A DNA stretch of 64,000 bases, taken from NCBI GenBank assembly GCA_029204225.1, contig CM055102.1:7534587-7598586 (forward strand). The letters are read 5' to 3'. This stretch comes from Diphasiastrum complanatum (lineage: Eukaryota > Streptophyta > Lycopodiopsida > Lycopodiales > Lycopodiaceae). The translations under genes were made by a program, and so were the position numbers. Positions 1 to 10,972 of the stretch are shown one piece after another; within the stretch, counting starts at the first letter, position 1; each line of letters opens with the position of its first letter. Below the pieces are notes generated by a model. That model was given only the letters and a program-made list of their open reading frames with translations. It did not search any database and had not been told where the DNA came from.

Positions 1-1
1 G

Positions 2-2785
2 GAGTTCATTGGAGATGCATGTTTGATAAGTAAATGTGGATCCTTGATTGCTCAAGGTAGGAGGCATGGTAAACTTTTCAAGCTTGATGCATGTGTGATC
101 TCTAATCATGAAGGATGTATGGCTAGGGAGCAATTGACAAACCAAGAAGTTTGGCACAAGAGGTTGGGCCATCCCAACTTCAAATCTTTGGAGGTAATGG
201 CAAAGAAAGAGCTTGTTCTTGGTCTCCCTAAAAGTCTTGTTGCAAACAATAGTGTTTGTGAACATTGTGCCTTGTCCAAATCTCATAGACTTGCTTATTC
301 TAGATCTACTTCTAGATCTAAAGAAGCTTTTCAACTTGTGCATTCTGATATTCATTCTTCTAGTACAACTAGCAATGGTGGGGCAAAGATGTATGCAACT
401 TTCATTGATGACTTTAGTAGGTATACTTGGATCTATCTTCTTAAAAGTAAGGATGAAGTGTTTGCTGCATTTGTCAAGTTCAAGAATGAAATGGAAAACC
501 AATTCAATACAAAGATCAAATGCTTAAGATCTGATAATGGAGGGGAATACACCTCAAATATGTTCAAAGACTTTTGTATAGCACATGGGATTAAGAGGGA
601 GATGTCTAGTCCTAGGACTCCACAACAGAATGGAGTGGCCGAGAGGAAGAATAGAACCCTTTGTGAATGTGCCAAGGCAATGAGACTACATGCTAATCTT
701 GCTAAGTCTTTTTGGGAGGAAGCTTTAGCATGTGCTAACTATCTATGTAATAGATGGACAAGTGCTTCCTTGGATGGTAAAACTCCTCATGAGGTTCTTT
801 ATGGTAGAAGGCCGAGTGTCAAGCATTGTAGGATCTTTGGATGTACATGTTTTGTCAATATCACACTTGATGATAGAACTAAAGAAGATCCTTCATCAAA
901 GAAGGGTGTGTTTGTTGGCTATAGTGAAGTAAGCAAGGCTTACAAAGTGTACATTCCTTCTACAAAGAAAGTTGTCATAAGTAGGGATGTCATCTTTCAT
1001 GAAGAGAATGTTTCCAATGTTGTTGATGTTGATGTTGATGTGCCTACTAATCATCATGATGTGCAAAATGTCTTGGATGAAGATGGAGATGCCACTCCAA
1101 AGCAAACTTCAAGGAAGACTCAAAGGCAAAGGGCTAAGCCATCAAGGCTAACCTATGATGAAAAAGGAAAGCAAGTGGTGGACAACTCTAACTTTGCTTT
1201 TCTTACCTCTTTTGATGAACCAACTTGTGTAGGTGAAGCAATTCAAAAGAAGGAATGGATCCAAGCCATGGATCATGAGCATCAAGCACTCATCAAAAGC
1301 AACACATGGAGGTTGGTAAAGCTTCCAAAGGACAAGAAGGCAATTGGTTGTAAGTGGATCTTCAAGATCAAGACAAATCAAGATGGATCAATCAACAAGT
1401 ACAAGGCAAGGTTGGTGGCAAAGGGGTATGCTCAAGAATATGGTATTGACTATGATGAGACCTTTGCACCCGTGGCAAAGATGGTAACTATTCGAATCCT
1501 AATCTCTCTTGCAACTCTTTATGATTGGGATATGTGGCAAATGGATGTTACTAATGCCTTCTTGAATGGTGATCTTGAAGAAGATATTTACATGGAGCAA
1601 CCCGAGGGCTATGTTTCACATGATGAGCCTAATCATGTGTGCTATCTCCAAAAGAGTTTGTATGGGCTAAAGCAAGCACCAAGGAGTTGGTATGCTAAGC
1701 TCAATTCCTTCTTACTTTCTCAAAACTTTGTTATGAGTGAGTATGATCATTCTCTCTACTTTAGATTGAATGAAAATGATATCACTTTACTTTTGATCTA
1801 TGTTGATGACATTATCTTAAGTGGTGGTAACAATCTAGATATAGATGAAATCAAGATGGCACTCAAAAGAGAGTTTGAAATTCAAGATCTTGGTAAACTT
1901 CATTATATCTTAGGAATAGAGATTATTAGAACTTCTAAATCTACATTCATATGTCAAGAAAAGTATGTTAACTCTATTCTAAAAAGGTTTCATATGGAAG
2001 ATTGTAAAGTTGTTTCTACTCCTATGGAATCAAATGTAAAGCTAACTACAAGAAGTAATGAAAGATCCTTCAAGGACATTACTCTCTATAGAAAGCTAAT
2101 AGGATCTCTTATATGGTTAACCATCACAAGACCTGATCTAAGCTTTGTGGTTGGTAAACTAAGTCAATTTATGCAAGATCCTAGTGAGGCTCATTGGAAG
2201 CTAGGAAAGAGAGTACTTAGATACATCTCGGGATCTAGAGATTTTGGCATCTTGTATGGAGGTACTACACCTAACCTTTGTGGATTTTCAGATTCAGATT
2301 TTGCAGGTGATCAAATGGATAGGAAGTCAACAAGTGCCTTTGCAATCTATCTTGGAGATGGAGTGGTCTCATGGCTATCAAAGAAGCAACCAACTATCTC
2401 TCTATCTTCCACCGAAGCCGAGTACAAGGCATTAACAACATGCACCAAGGAGATTCTTTGGATCAAGAGGATGTTATTGGATCTTCACTTGCTGGAACCA
2501 GAGAAGACTCCAATCATACTTTGTGATAACCTTTCAGCCCAAAGCTTGGCAAGCAATCCTGTTTTTCATGCAAGGAGCAAGCACATTGAGATTGCTCACC
2601 ATTTTGTGAGAGATCAAGTCATTGCCAAAGAGGTGGAGCTTCAACATGTCTCTTCAAAGGAGTGTGTGGCTGATATCTTCACCAAACCATTGGGAAAGGA
2701 CCTATATTTAATGCATAGATCTAATCTTGGAATGTGCTCAAAGACTATGTTGAAACTAGCATCCAATGTTGAAGAGGGAGTGTGA
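2..2785 (+). CDS. Copia Gag-Pol polyprotein, C-terminal part (integrase, reverse transcriptase, RNase H)
   Basis: The frame is open from base 2, so this is a fragment of a longer polyprotein; residue numbers count from the codon at 23. In order: a GAG-pre-integrase zinc site (H45, H50, C79, C82); an integrase core with the catalytic triad D109 (HSDIH), D171 (RSDNGGEY) and E207 (NGVAERKN), which keeps the canonical 35-residue D-E gap; a reverse transcriptase with the FNGDLEEDIYMEQP region and YVDD at 593-596; and an RNase H with SDSDFAGD, SSTEAEY and ILCDN motifs. This order (integrase before RT) defines Copia. No stop or frameshift is seen over about 920 codons. The stop codon lies in the first bases of the LTR. 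Gag and protease are off the left edge. Confidence 0.95.
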   Translation, partial: EFIGDACLISKCGSLIAQGRRHGKLFKLDACVISNHEGCMAREQLTNQEVWHKRLGHPNFKSLEVMAKKELVLGLPKSLVANNSVCEHCALSKSHRLAYSRSTSRSKEAFQLVHSDIHSSSTTSNGGAKMYATFIDDFSRYTWIYLLKSKDEVFAAFVKFKNEMENQFNTKIKCLRSDNGGEYTSNMFKDFCIAHGIKREMSSPRTPQQNGVAERKNRTLCECAKAMRLHANLAKSFWEEALACANYLCNRWTSASLDGKTPHEVLYGRRPSVKHCRIFGCTCFVNITLDDRTKEDPSSKKGVFVGYSEVSKAYKVYIPSTKKVVISRDVIFHEENVSNVVDVDVDVPTNHHDVQNVLDEDGDATPKQTSRKTQRQRAKPSRLTYDEKGKQVVDNSNFAFLTSFDEPTCVGEAIQKKEWIQAMDHEHQALIKSNTWRLVKLPKDKKAIGCKWIFKIKTNQDGSINKYKARLVAKGYAQEYGIDYDETFAPVAKMVTIRILISLATLYDWDMWQMDVTNAFLNGDLEEDIYMEQPEGYVSHDEPNHVCYLQKSLYGLKQAPRSWYAKLNSFLLSQNFVMSEYDHSLYFRLNENDITLLLIYVDDIILSGGNNLDIDEIKMALKREFEIQDLGKLHYILGIEIIRTSKSTFICQEKYVNSILKRFHMEDCKVVSTPMESNVKLTTRSNERSFKDITLYRKLIGSLIWLTITRPDLSFVVGKLSQFMQDPSEAHWKLGKRVLRYISGSRDFGILYGGTTPNLCGFSDSDFAGDQMDRKSTSAFAIYLGDGVVSWLSKKQPTISLSSTEAEYKALTTCTKEILWIKRMLLDLHLLEPEKTPIILCDNLSAQSLASNPVFHARSKHIEIAHHFVRDQVIAKEVELQHVSSKECVADIFTKPLGKDLYLMHRSNLGMCSKTMLKLASNVEEGV
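2769..2780 (+). promoter_or_regulatory. Polypurine tract of the Copia element
   Basis: TTGAAGAGGGAG directly precedes the TG of the LTR at 2781 and would prime plus-strand DNA synthesis. The same tract recurs before the second LTR at 3450-3461. Confidence 0.8.
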
Positions 2786-3435
2786 AAATTGTCAACATTT
2801 CCTAGCTAGTTTGAGGCCTAAATTGGCTAAAATTGTAAATAGTTTTGGTTCTGGAGTTTCACACGTGTGAACCAGGCCACAATGTTTTTATTTACTGTAT
2901 TTTTTCAGTATGATGAAGTGTCAAACTTCATACCCTTCAAAATGAGACCATTTTGATGTATTTTGGTCATATAAGCCATTTTTAGCTATTTTTCCTATAT
3001 AGGGAATATCTAGGGTCAAGTACCTTCTAGAGAGAGGAGAGAGAGTCATCTTCCTCATCCATAAATAGTAGGGAAGTCATGGAGAACAGGTTGGAGAAAC
3101 CTTTTGTATGCTTCATTGAGATCAATAGATCATTGTCATTGTTTCTTCCTCCATTGAGAGCATTGTTGTGTGTATTGTCTTCAAGCTATTGTGTATGATC
3201 TTAGGTGCTTTCCAAAAGTGATAGGCTGATGTATTATGGACTGTATAATGCTATTTTGGGCCGCACTTGATGTTTATGGAAGTTTCCATTTGTGATAAAT
3301 GCTTTTTGATCAAGTTCTTTGCATTCTAGGTAGCATAGAATGTGTTGCCAATTCCTAGCTTATGTAGTTTGGAGTGCAAGCATTCAAGCCAATGATCTTG
3401 GAGTTTAGATCCACTTAGGATCTGTATTTTTCACA
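2781..3435 (+). repeat. Copia LTR, first tandem copy
   Basis: 655 bp, beginning TGTGAAAATTG and ending ATTTTTCACA. It contains the 14-bp palindrome TTCACACGTGTGAA (2858-2871) and a GAGA-rich stretch. By eye only about four single-base differences separate it from the copy at 3462-4116. Confidence 0.95.
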
Positions 3436-3461
3436 ACTAGCATCCAATGTTGAAGAGGGAG

Positions 3462-4116
3462 TGTGAAAATTGTCAACATTTCCTAGCTAGTTTGAGGCCT
3501 AAATTGGCTAAAATTGTAAATAGTTTTGGTTCTGGAGTTTCACACGTGTGAACCAGGCCACAATGTTTTTATTTACTGTATTTTTTCAGTATGATGAAGT
3601 GTCAAACTTCATACCCTTCAAAATGAGACCATTTTGATGTATTTTGGTCATATAAGCCATTTTTAGCTATTTTTCCTATATAGGGAATATCTAGGGTCAA
3701 GTACCTTCTAGAGAGAGGAGAGAGAGTCATCTTCCTCATCCATAAATAGTAGGGAAGTCGTGGAGAACAGGTTGGAGAAACCTTTTGTATGCTTCATTGA
3801 GATCAATAGATCATTGTCATTGTTTCTTCCTCCATTGAGAGCATTGTTGTGTGTATTGTCTTCAAGCTATTGTGTATGATCTTAGGTGCTTTTCAAAAGT
3901 GGTAGGCTGATGTATTATGGACTGTATAATGCTATTTTGGGCCGCACTTGATGTTTATCGAAGTTTCCATTTGTGATAAATGCTTTTTGATCAAGTTCTT
4001 TGCATTCTAGGTAGCATAGAATGTGTTGCCAATTCCTAGCTTATGTAGTTTGGAGTGCAAGCATTCAAGCCAATGATCTTGGAGTTTAGATCCACTTAGG
4101 ATCTGTATTTTTCACA
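3462..4116 (+). repeat. Copia LTR, second tandem copy
   Basis: 655 bp, same ends and same internal palindrome (3539-3552) as the first copy. It differs at about four positions, for example near 3760, 3893, 3901 and 3959. It is followed by TGATT, the likely target-site duplication; the matching copy would be left of the window. Confidence 0.95.
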
Positions 4117-4679
4117 TGATTTCTCTTGCGAATATGCATGCTCTGTTAAGAAGCATTGAGAATACAAAGACAAGACATGATGAGACAAGGCAAGAGTAGA
4201 CAGGAGATGCATTGATGGAAAATAGAATTATTGATGAAGAAATTTATCAGAATGTATTGCAAATAGCTTCACAAACAGCCTCCCATGTGACCTTGCATGA
4301 AGATATAACACTCCTTGACCAAGAGATTACATCCCTCCCAATGAGTGTTGTGGGACATGAAATAGTACCTTATGTTCGTGTTGTGTCTGAAAGACAAGAC
4401 AAAACAACTAGTAGAGCAAGGGGAAGAAGGAGATCAAGAGGGAAAAAGTTCAAAAAAATTGGACGTAAAGCAACTATTGCTTTTTCAGGAAGTGAGGATG
4501 AAATTGAACATGGCCATAAGTCATCAAAGCCGATCCGATGAGCAAGAAAAAATCTCATGGAGCCAAGAATCAATATTTCTAACTTGCATTGTGGCAATTA
4601 CGAGGATGTTGTGTCCTTTGAAAAAGAAGACGAGATCGAAGAGTTCGAGGAAGACACCCATGTCAATCTTGATCATTAG
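4116..4679 (+). pseudogene. Unknown coding relic interrupted by the Copia insertion (basic middle, acidic C-terminus)
   Basis: One frame reads from the last LTR base (4116) to a stop at 4677-4679, broken by only two in-frame stops, near 4197 and at 4539-4541. The product has no family I recognise. Its middle is strongly basic (RARGRRRSRGKKFKK), compatible with nuclear localisation or nucleic-acid binding. The C-terminus is acidic (EKEDEIEEFEEDTH). Because the frame is already open at the LTR boundary, the Copia element probably landed inside this gene and its 5' part lies beyond the left edge. It could belong to the same mobile relic as the next three coding relics; that is inference. Confidence 0.45.
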
Positions 4680-4847
4680 AGAAAATATGGGCCCAAAGAG
4701 GGCCCTATAAGAAATGCCATGTAGGAGAGAGAAAATAACTATAAAGTAATTATAATATCATTTTCTAACTTTTTTACGCATCTGCCCACACTACTTTCCA
4801 TGTAAATAAATGCACCTTAGTTTAGTCACATCAAACTTTACTGGTGT

Positions 4848-5249
4848 TTAACCATAGTTAAAATATAATTTTTCAAAATGCCCATCTATAGGTCCAAATC
4901 TGCAGAATGCAAGGAATCTATTCTTGCATAGGCCATCCAATTTTGAGCCTTCGCCAGTTTCTCCCTCTTTTGGATACCTCTCTTTGTATAAATCTGCAAA
5001 ATCTATCTTATCAGTTTTCTTGTATTTTTCAAATGTAGCCAAGAATGTTTATGGGCTATCAAACAAAATTTGTGGGGCCTCTCCTTGTTGGAAGCACATC
5101 GATCTTAATGTGACATTGATAGATGCAGGAGGTGGGCCTTGGGACTTGGCAAAAGAATCAAACAACTTTTTTGCAAAAGAAATGTCAAATCCTCGTTGGT
5201 TTGTGAAGAGAGAAGCACGATGAATGTTTCTTGAATCCACTCTGTACAA
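4848..5249 (-). pseudogene. Unknown minus-strand reading frame with one internal stop
   Basis: Two open segments (5249-5049 and 5042-4848) are in the same frame and separated by a single stop. Together they give about 133 codons. Features include FAKKLFDSFAKSQG, a hydrophobic-cysteine stretch and a lysine-rich helix-like EKYKKTDKIDF. I do not recognise a family. A competing plus-strand frame (4924-5223) overlaps it, and codon plausibility favours the minus strand only weakly. Confidence 0.3.
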
Positions 5250-5770
5250 ACGTCTTTCTCATACATAGCCAACATCGTCAACAGAGTAAGACATTAGAGA
5301 AACTTAGAGCCCGATGAGGGCCTTTGAAAAAGATGTTTTTTTATTTTTTTTTCTTATTTTCATTGCCATGTGGACCAATTGAAACCTTAGCTTTGGGGTT
5401 CTACGTAACGTAGAATTTTCCAAATATAAATAATTTTGTTTTTTTAAAATATATTGTTGTTTCGTCGGGCAGCATGTGAAAATGCTATTGGTTGATGAGG
5501 CCTACCCTTCCAGCTCATCACTACCCAAAGAGACCCAAAAATATTGAAAATGAATATAACAGATGGTTGAGATGAGAAAAGCGATGTACCATTAATGTAT
5601 ATGCATTTTCAAACCATGGTTAACAAGGATAACCAGAGTTAATTTGTGACGCCAAATAGATCAGTGTTTCAAATTTTTGCCAAAACTTTTTCTCAGATTC
5701 ATGGCTTTTTGTCTACACAAATTTTCAGATTCATAGTTCATTGTTTCAAATTTTTGCATGCAAATTACGA
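5250..5770. other. Spacer, AT-rich, no gene seen
   Basis: AT-rich sequence between two coding relics. It holds a short palindrome, TTCTACGT-A-ACGTAGAA, at 5399-5415. No reading frame above background is seen. Confidence 0.5.
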
Positions 5771-6835
5771 ATGGCGCCATCAAGGAAGCCGTGCTCCTCA
5801 ATTGACTCTGTGCTTCTATTCAACGAGATAGATGATAATGAATTATGGGTGCCAAGAAAATATTCAAAAAACTCTTGGGTTTTGATGCATCCATCATCAA
5901 GAGGAGCATTTCGAAAAAAGAAAAGATCAAAACTATCATTTCGATCTTATTGGAAGGCCAGAATTTTGGATTTCATAACATCATCAGGACGGAAATCTAT
6001 TTCTGAAATTCTAGTCCAACATGTATATATGCATTCAGAGATAAATGTGCAAGGATTCAACCGTTAGGATTACAAAAAAAACAACTGTGAGTATTGATAT
6101 TTTTGATACTTTGATTTTTGTCATTCATAAATATCTAATAGTAAACTTGCCAATCTAGTCATTTTTCTCTTGCAGATTTATATCCATCCAACATAAATGA
6201 ATGGAAGCTGAGTGGATCTTTAGCAGGTGTGTTAAATGTTATTCACACTGATATTGGACAGCAATATCGAGGTAGAACTGCAAAAAATCTAGTTGATAGT
6301 GGAATCTTTTTTTATGAATCAATGTACATTCCTGATACAAAAGAAATTTTGGACAAATAGTACCAATTCCATTACCTAGTTGTGAAAGTGATGATTGGAT
6401 TGCACCAGATGCCACAATCTTAGAATCATTTTGTTGCAAGATATATAATGATGTAAAAAATTCATTAAAAATGAGCACAAAATAAAAAACAGTCAGATTG
6501 AGTTGGTTTATTTCCTTGACTATATTTGTGGATTTCTTTTCAAGTGTCAATGTACACAAAAACCTAACGATGTTTGTATGCAAAAATTTATCAAATAGTT
6601 TATTATCTGAACTTATGGATGAAGGCTGGAACAAAAGATCAAATGGAGAAATAGAATGTAGAATTAAAATGTCTTCCATGTGCTTCCATTATCAAATTGA
6701 AAAACAATTGTTGCTCATTTTGCAGTGTATGCTGCTTACGTTGATCTGAGTAAGCATGAAAACTATGAGCTATTGGATCCATACGAAAGAAGAAAATTGT
6801 TGCATGATTCTAAGTTGCAACTTTCATTGGAATAA
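5771..6835 (+). pseudogene. Family A unknown gene, copy 1 (decayed)
   Basis: Starts at an ATG (MAPSRKPCSS...). The first open block runs to about 6066. A splice-acceptor-like site (pyrimidine tract then TTGCAG at 6175) precedes a second block starting LYPSNINEWKLSG, which is then broken by stops and shifts. A last exon-like block begins after TTTTGCAG near 6726 and reads YAAYVDLSKHENYELLDP followed by YERRKLLHDS, ending at a stop at 6833-6835. That tail matches copies at 13629-15122 and 53119-53385, the best evidence that it was once coding. The fold and function are unknown. It is convergent with the transposase-like relic that ends at 6850. Confidence 0.5.
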
Positions 6836-6849
6836 ATATCGGAAGCAGA

Positions 6850-8871
6850 TTAGATACTATTGAATTGTACTTTGTAAATATTTTTATTTAATATACAAAA
6901 TTTTATTGTGTGTCTATAGCCTACTGGCTTGTATAAATTTGCATGCTTTTTGAAATTTTTTATAATCCGTCGATTTTGTATTATGACGAATTTGGATTCT
7001 TCTGTAAAACCATTGAAAAAGTCGTAGTATATATCTATTTTTTGTGCTAGTCTCGCCATGTTGTGTACTTTTATGAAATGTCGCTCTTGCTTGCCAATGA
7101 GATTTTTTCCTTCCTTGCGATGACCATATGCTAGGACTTCCACTATTTCTTGCAAAGAATGTCGAATGATGTCGTAATATGTGCTGCATGTCATAAAAAC
7201 ATAATCGAAATCAGTACCAAAAGTATCTAATTTAATTGCACACATTTGTCTATCATAGTGTAAAATCAAAATCTTACCATATAATGTGTTATATGATCAA
7301 CACCCCATGCCATTTGAACTGCATCCACAAATTCATTGGTTGTTTTCTGTATCATTTGTACATCAATATTTGAAAATTTATCTTTTCTCAAGTATTTCAC
7401 CATGTTGTCTAACGTTTTTCAAACTTCTACTTTGTGTATACGAGTAGAACCTTCTTCTTCGAAATCTTGAGTTGCTGCAATAATTTCTTTCCAAACTGTG
7501 TATTGAACCTTAGATTGTTTGCCGAGCTTTAGATCCTCCAATGCTCGGCTTGCATGGAATATTTTCTGTTTTACCTTATAGTTTGTCATCTTTTTTTATT
7601 TTAACGTGGCCTTTATGTAAGTCTGCTTTTGGACAACACATCCTCTAATCTGGAAATAGCTTCCTTCACAGAGGCCTCTGCTTCGAAATTTCATGCAAAC
7701 AAGATGTGAAGATATATTATTTTTTCCATAATACGCACCTCCACATGCAATGTACAGATATGAACATTTCGTAGAAGAATCGGTAGTACAGGTTTCCAAT
7801 TAAAATCTTCTTGATCTCTTGATATTCCTTACTCCTTGTCATGTCTTTTGCTATTTTTATGCAGTACAAACAAGGGTGTTTAGAGTTAGCGCCATGAGAT
7901 ACATTGAACATACATTTTAATGTCTCCAGATCTCCTGCTAAATGCCATTGAATGTTGAAAGTGCCAATTCCAGGAATATTGAGTGGAAATTCCTCCATGT
8001 AATTTTTATGGTGGCAGGATATGATGTTCTATTAAATATCCATGAGAGAATGTCCTGGTCTTCTTTCAGCACCTATAAAAGAATACAAAAATGTGATTAG
8101 TCTCATAATATTTACACAGAGAAGATTTTAGATATGAAATCCATATTCAAATGATTATCCCTATTTATCATGCAAAGGAACTGCTATACCTAAATGCTGC
8201 CAACCACCAGATATTATTTTCTAATTGAACACTGAAATTGAGGCCTTCTGAGTCTTCTGAATTTGAAAGTGTTCCATTCATGATTGTGAGACTGACTCTT
8301 TCCATTTTTTGTCCTTTTATAATTTCAGACTCATCTAACTTTAGAACAACTATCAACTTGTTATTGACATTCTCATTTGTAATACTATAAAAATTTATGA
8401 TGAATGTTAATAACTGATTAATGTCAATAAATAAATTGTTGGAATTGCTATAAGCTAGACTTTCTCCTTTCAAACAATACACTTCATTGATATGAGATGG
8501 ATTACCAACTATTGTCTGCATACCATGGTTTAACATGTCTTTTTTTTTTTTTTAAGATGAAATGGTCGTGGGATTGAAAATTTTTTAATATTTCCCTGTG
8601 CAAATGCCTCTTTTATCATCTTAAACATTGTTGCATATGCTTCCCTACTGATGCTAGAAAAGTCACATGCCCCCTGAAGCAATGAAGTGTCTAATATTTT
8701 TTCAACTTCATCCATAATGCTATCAGTAACTGAAGCCTTAATCTTTTTCATTTTGTTATTATTTAACATTGATTTCATAGATTTAGAAGTCAAGATAGAG
8801 CCTAGTGAGTTTCCAATTGAAATCTCATCGGTCAAATGGCCTTCAACAACCAATGCTGATCTGCATTGCAA
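6850..8871 (-). pseudogene. Decayed DDE-transposase-like gene with GD...CxxC insert
   Basis: Reading 8871 to 6850, blocks of one protein can be followed across stops, shifts and probable introns. The first block (to about 8555) ends in a lysine run encoded by a long poly-A/T tract, where the frame shifts. Next comes KLIVVLKLDES with VSLTIMN, then GDLETLKCMF and HPCLYC (CxxC), then LRNVHICTLHVEV. The order acidic residue + VSLTIM, then GD..., CxxC and a later TLH resembles DDE transposases with a zinc-binding insertion (the RAG1/Transib-like arrangement, and related families annotated only as hypothetical in animals). A GTAAGA donor sits near 7275 and one more block runs to 6850. Assignment to a named superfamily is inference; decay is certain. 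Confidence 0.45.
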
Positions 8872-9097
8872 ACATAATGTTCATGAAAATGTCAGTAGAA
8901 ATTAGGACACTCATAGTATTCACAACAGTATATAATAAGCAAATCAACAGAAAGTTGAAATGAATAAATAACAAAATTATTGATTATGAAGGAATCAAAA
9001 AGTTCAAGTAATATTCAATACCAAATAAGCTATAGTTTACTTGAATGCACGAATTCGTCTTTTTCTATGACCTCCTCTGGATAATAGATCACATATA

Positions 9098-9660
9098 TGT
9101 GAAAAATTGGCTAAAATCTAGTTTGGTATTTTTTATGATAGAAGTTTGTAAGTGAATCTCACATATGTGGAGGATGTTCCCACGTGTGGAGAATTGTAAA
9201 GTAAATAAAAAATGTTTGATATAGGGGTCTCATAGAATTTCATAGTCAAGCATTTAGGTGTAGGATGTTGATAGGGTCAAATTTGGCATAGATGGCAAAT
9301 TATCCATTTCCACTTGTAATGCCACTATTGAGCAAAAATAGAGTAGGAGGCCAAACTCGTGCCAATTAGAGTGTAGACAAGTGTAATGCTTTTGTTTGAT
9401 GAAGTTTAAGAGGTCCAATAGGATTTAGAGGTGGAACCATAAGTGGTCCAATAGAATTTGAGGTTTGATTGAAAATGGTCCAATAGAATTTAGAGGTGCA
9501 TGGATCAATGGTCCAATAGGATTAAGAAGTGGCAAAGTGTGGTCCAATCATATTTAAGCATAGTGGTAGCTCGTGGATCTACTAGTATCGTTGTACTCCT
9601 CATTTGGATCTAATTGATTTTGAGATTGAGTGGATTTGAGATTAAGTAATTTTCTAGCTT
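9098..9660 (+). repeat. LTR-like segment (start TGTGAAAAATTGGC)
   Basis: The start matches the other Copia LTRs in this window (TGTGAAAA..., then a CTAGTTTGG block), and it holds CCCACGTGTGG at about 9179-9190. The right end is not defined; no TTTTCACA end was found before the gag relic on the opposite strand. It may be a truncated or solo LTR. Confidence 0.4.
9412..9572 (+). repeat. 32-bp minisatellite, five units
   Basis: GGTCCAATAG recurs at 9412, 9445, 9477, 9510 and 9541, a regular spacing of 31-33 bp, with GATTTAGAGGTG-like sequence following most copies. Units are diverged, so the array is not recent. Confidence 0.75.
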
Positions 9661-9667
9661 TCTTTCT

Positions 9668-10972
9668 CTACCCGAGAGCTATTGATGATTTTCTCTCTCT
9701 ACCCGAGGAGAGCAGCTTGTTTTTACTTAGATTACTTTTGGAACACTTCCCAAACAACTTCCCTTGTCTTTTACCTTTTACAATCAAGATATTCTTCCTT
9801 TTGATCATGCAAGCATCTCCATCAAACTCAACTTTAAAACTTTTAGTTAGCAATTGACTCACACTAAGTAAATTCTTGGTTATGGAAGGTATGAACAAAA
9901 CATCCTTCAAATCAACATTCCTATTTTTAGAGAAAGAAATAGGAATTGTGCCAATCCCTTTGATTGCACACTCACCATCATTGGCCATGTAGAGTCACCC
10001 TCTTTTCATCTCCATATGCCAACAAAGAAGTGAAGTACTCTTTGTGAAAAGTCATGTGTGAACTTGCTCTGCTATCAATCCACCATGGATCTAGATCTCC
10101 ATCATTATCAAGCATACATGAAGACATCACAAAAGCATCATCACTTGAGTTTTGAACATCCAAACCATTTTCATGATGAGTAAGACTACCTTGCTTGTCT
10201 ACTCGATCTCTCTTCTTCTTGTAGCACTCACTTGAAAAGTGTCCTTTGATGCCACAATAGAAGCATTTGCGCTTTGATCTATCTTTCTTTTTGCCATTTG
10301 AAGAAGCCTCCCCTTGATCTTGCCATTTAGACCACTTGCTTTTGCTTTTGCCCTTAATGAACATAGCCTCCTCTCCAACTTGAGATGTTGATGAAGATCC
10401 ACCTCTTGCTTGAAGCCTATTCTTCATTGATCAAGATCTCTTGAAGATCAATCAAACTTGGCAAAGTTCTTTGAATGGCAAGACTTTGTAAAATGTTAGT
10501 ATGAGAATCCAACAATCCATTAAGAATAACTTGAACAAGCTCTCCTTTCTTAATGCTCTTATCAATGCAAGCTAACTCAACATTCAAAGCCTTCACTCTC
10601 AAAACAAAAATACTTGGACTCTCTTTTGCAAACATGAAAAGCTTTGTCTTCCGAGTTAGAGTCAACACTCTAAAGTAGACTTGGATTCATAAAGCTTCTT
10701 TAATGAATCCCAAACATCCTTTGATGAAGTACTCATACCAACTTCCTTGAGAAGTTGATTGGTTACATTCATCTTGATCTTTTGTAGGGCTCTTTTGGCC
10801 CTGTTGTCATACCTCACTTGATCTTGTTGTGTGCTGGCCTGTCCTCCAAACCTACAACAATGTCCAAAACATCATTCATGTCAATAAGTGATTCCATCCT
10901 CACTTTCCACAATGAATAGTTGATTGAGGTAATCCTATCATTGCCTTCCATGTATCCACTTGATGTAGCCAT
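9668..10972 (-). pseudogene. Copia gag-protease fragment
   Basis: Reading from ATG at 10972: the gag N-terminus (NYSLWKVRMESL), the gag core (KKGELVQVILNGL) near 10.5-10.6 kb, a zinc knuckle CFYCGIKGHFSSEC (CX2CX4HX4C) near 10.25 kb, and a retropepsin region near 10.07 kb. The catalytic triplet there reads DSR rather than DSG (IDSRASSHM), which should inactivate it. The linker to GAG-pre-integrase (LLSVSQLL) ends near 9.7 kb and no pol follows. Stops and frameshifts lie near 10.43, 10.67 and 10.8 kb. Its leader, PBS and 5' LTR are intact to the right. Confidence 0.85.

Larger units (their letters stand above)
1..4116 (+). mobile_element. Copia LTR retrotransposon, 3' part, with doubled 3' LTR
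   Basis: The left window edge cuts this element. What remains is the pol region from GAG-pre-integrase to RNase H, a polypurine tract, and then two LTRs separated by only 26 bp. LTR ends are TGTGAAAA...TTTTCACA, a perfect 8-bp inverted repeat. The 26 bp between the LTRs repeat the last bases of the polyprotein gene plus the PPT, so the 681-bp unit PPT-LTR is tandemly duplicated. The open reading frame and near-identical LTRs argue for recent activity. The right end falls inside another reading frame that resumes at 4116. The 5' LTR, gag and protease lie outside the window. Confidence 0.93.

Noticed and set aside
6239-6679. 146-codon minus-strand frame
   Set aside because: It is antisense to the family A blocks, lacks motifs and has poor composition; taken as a shadow.
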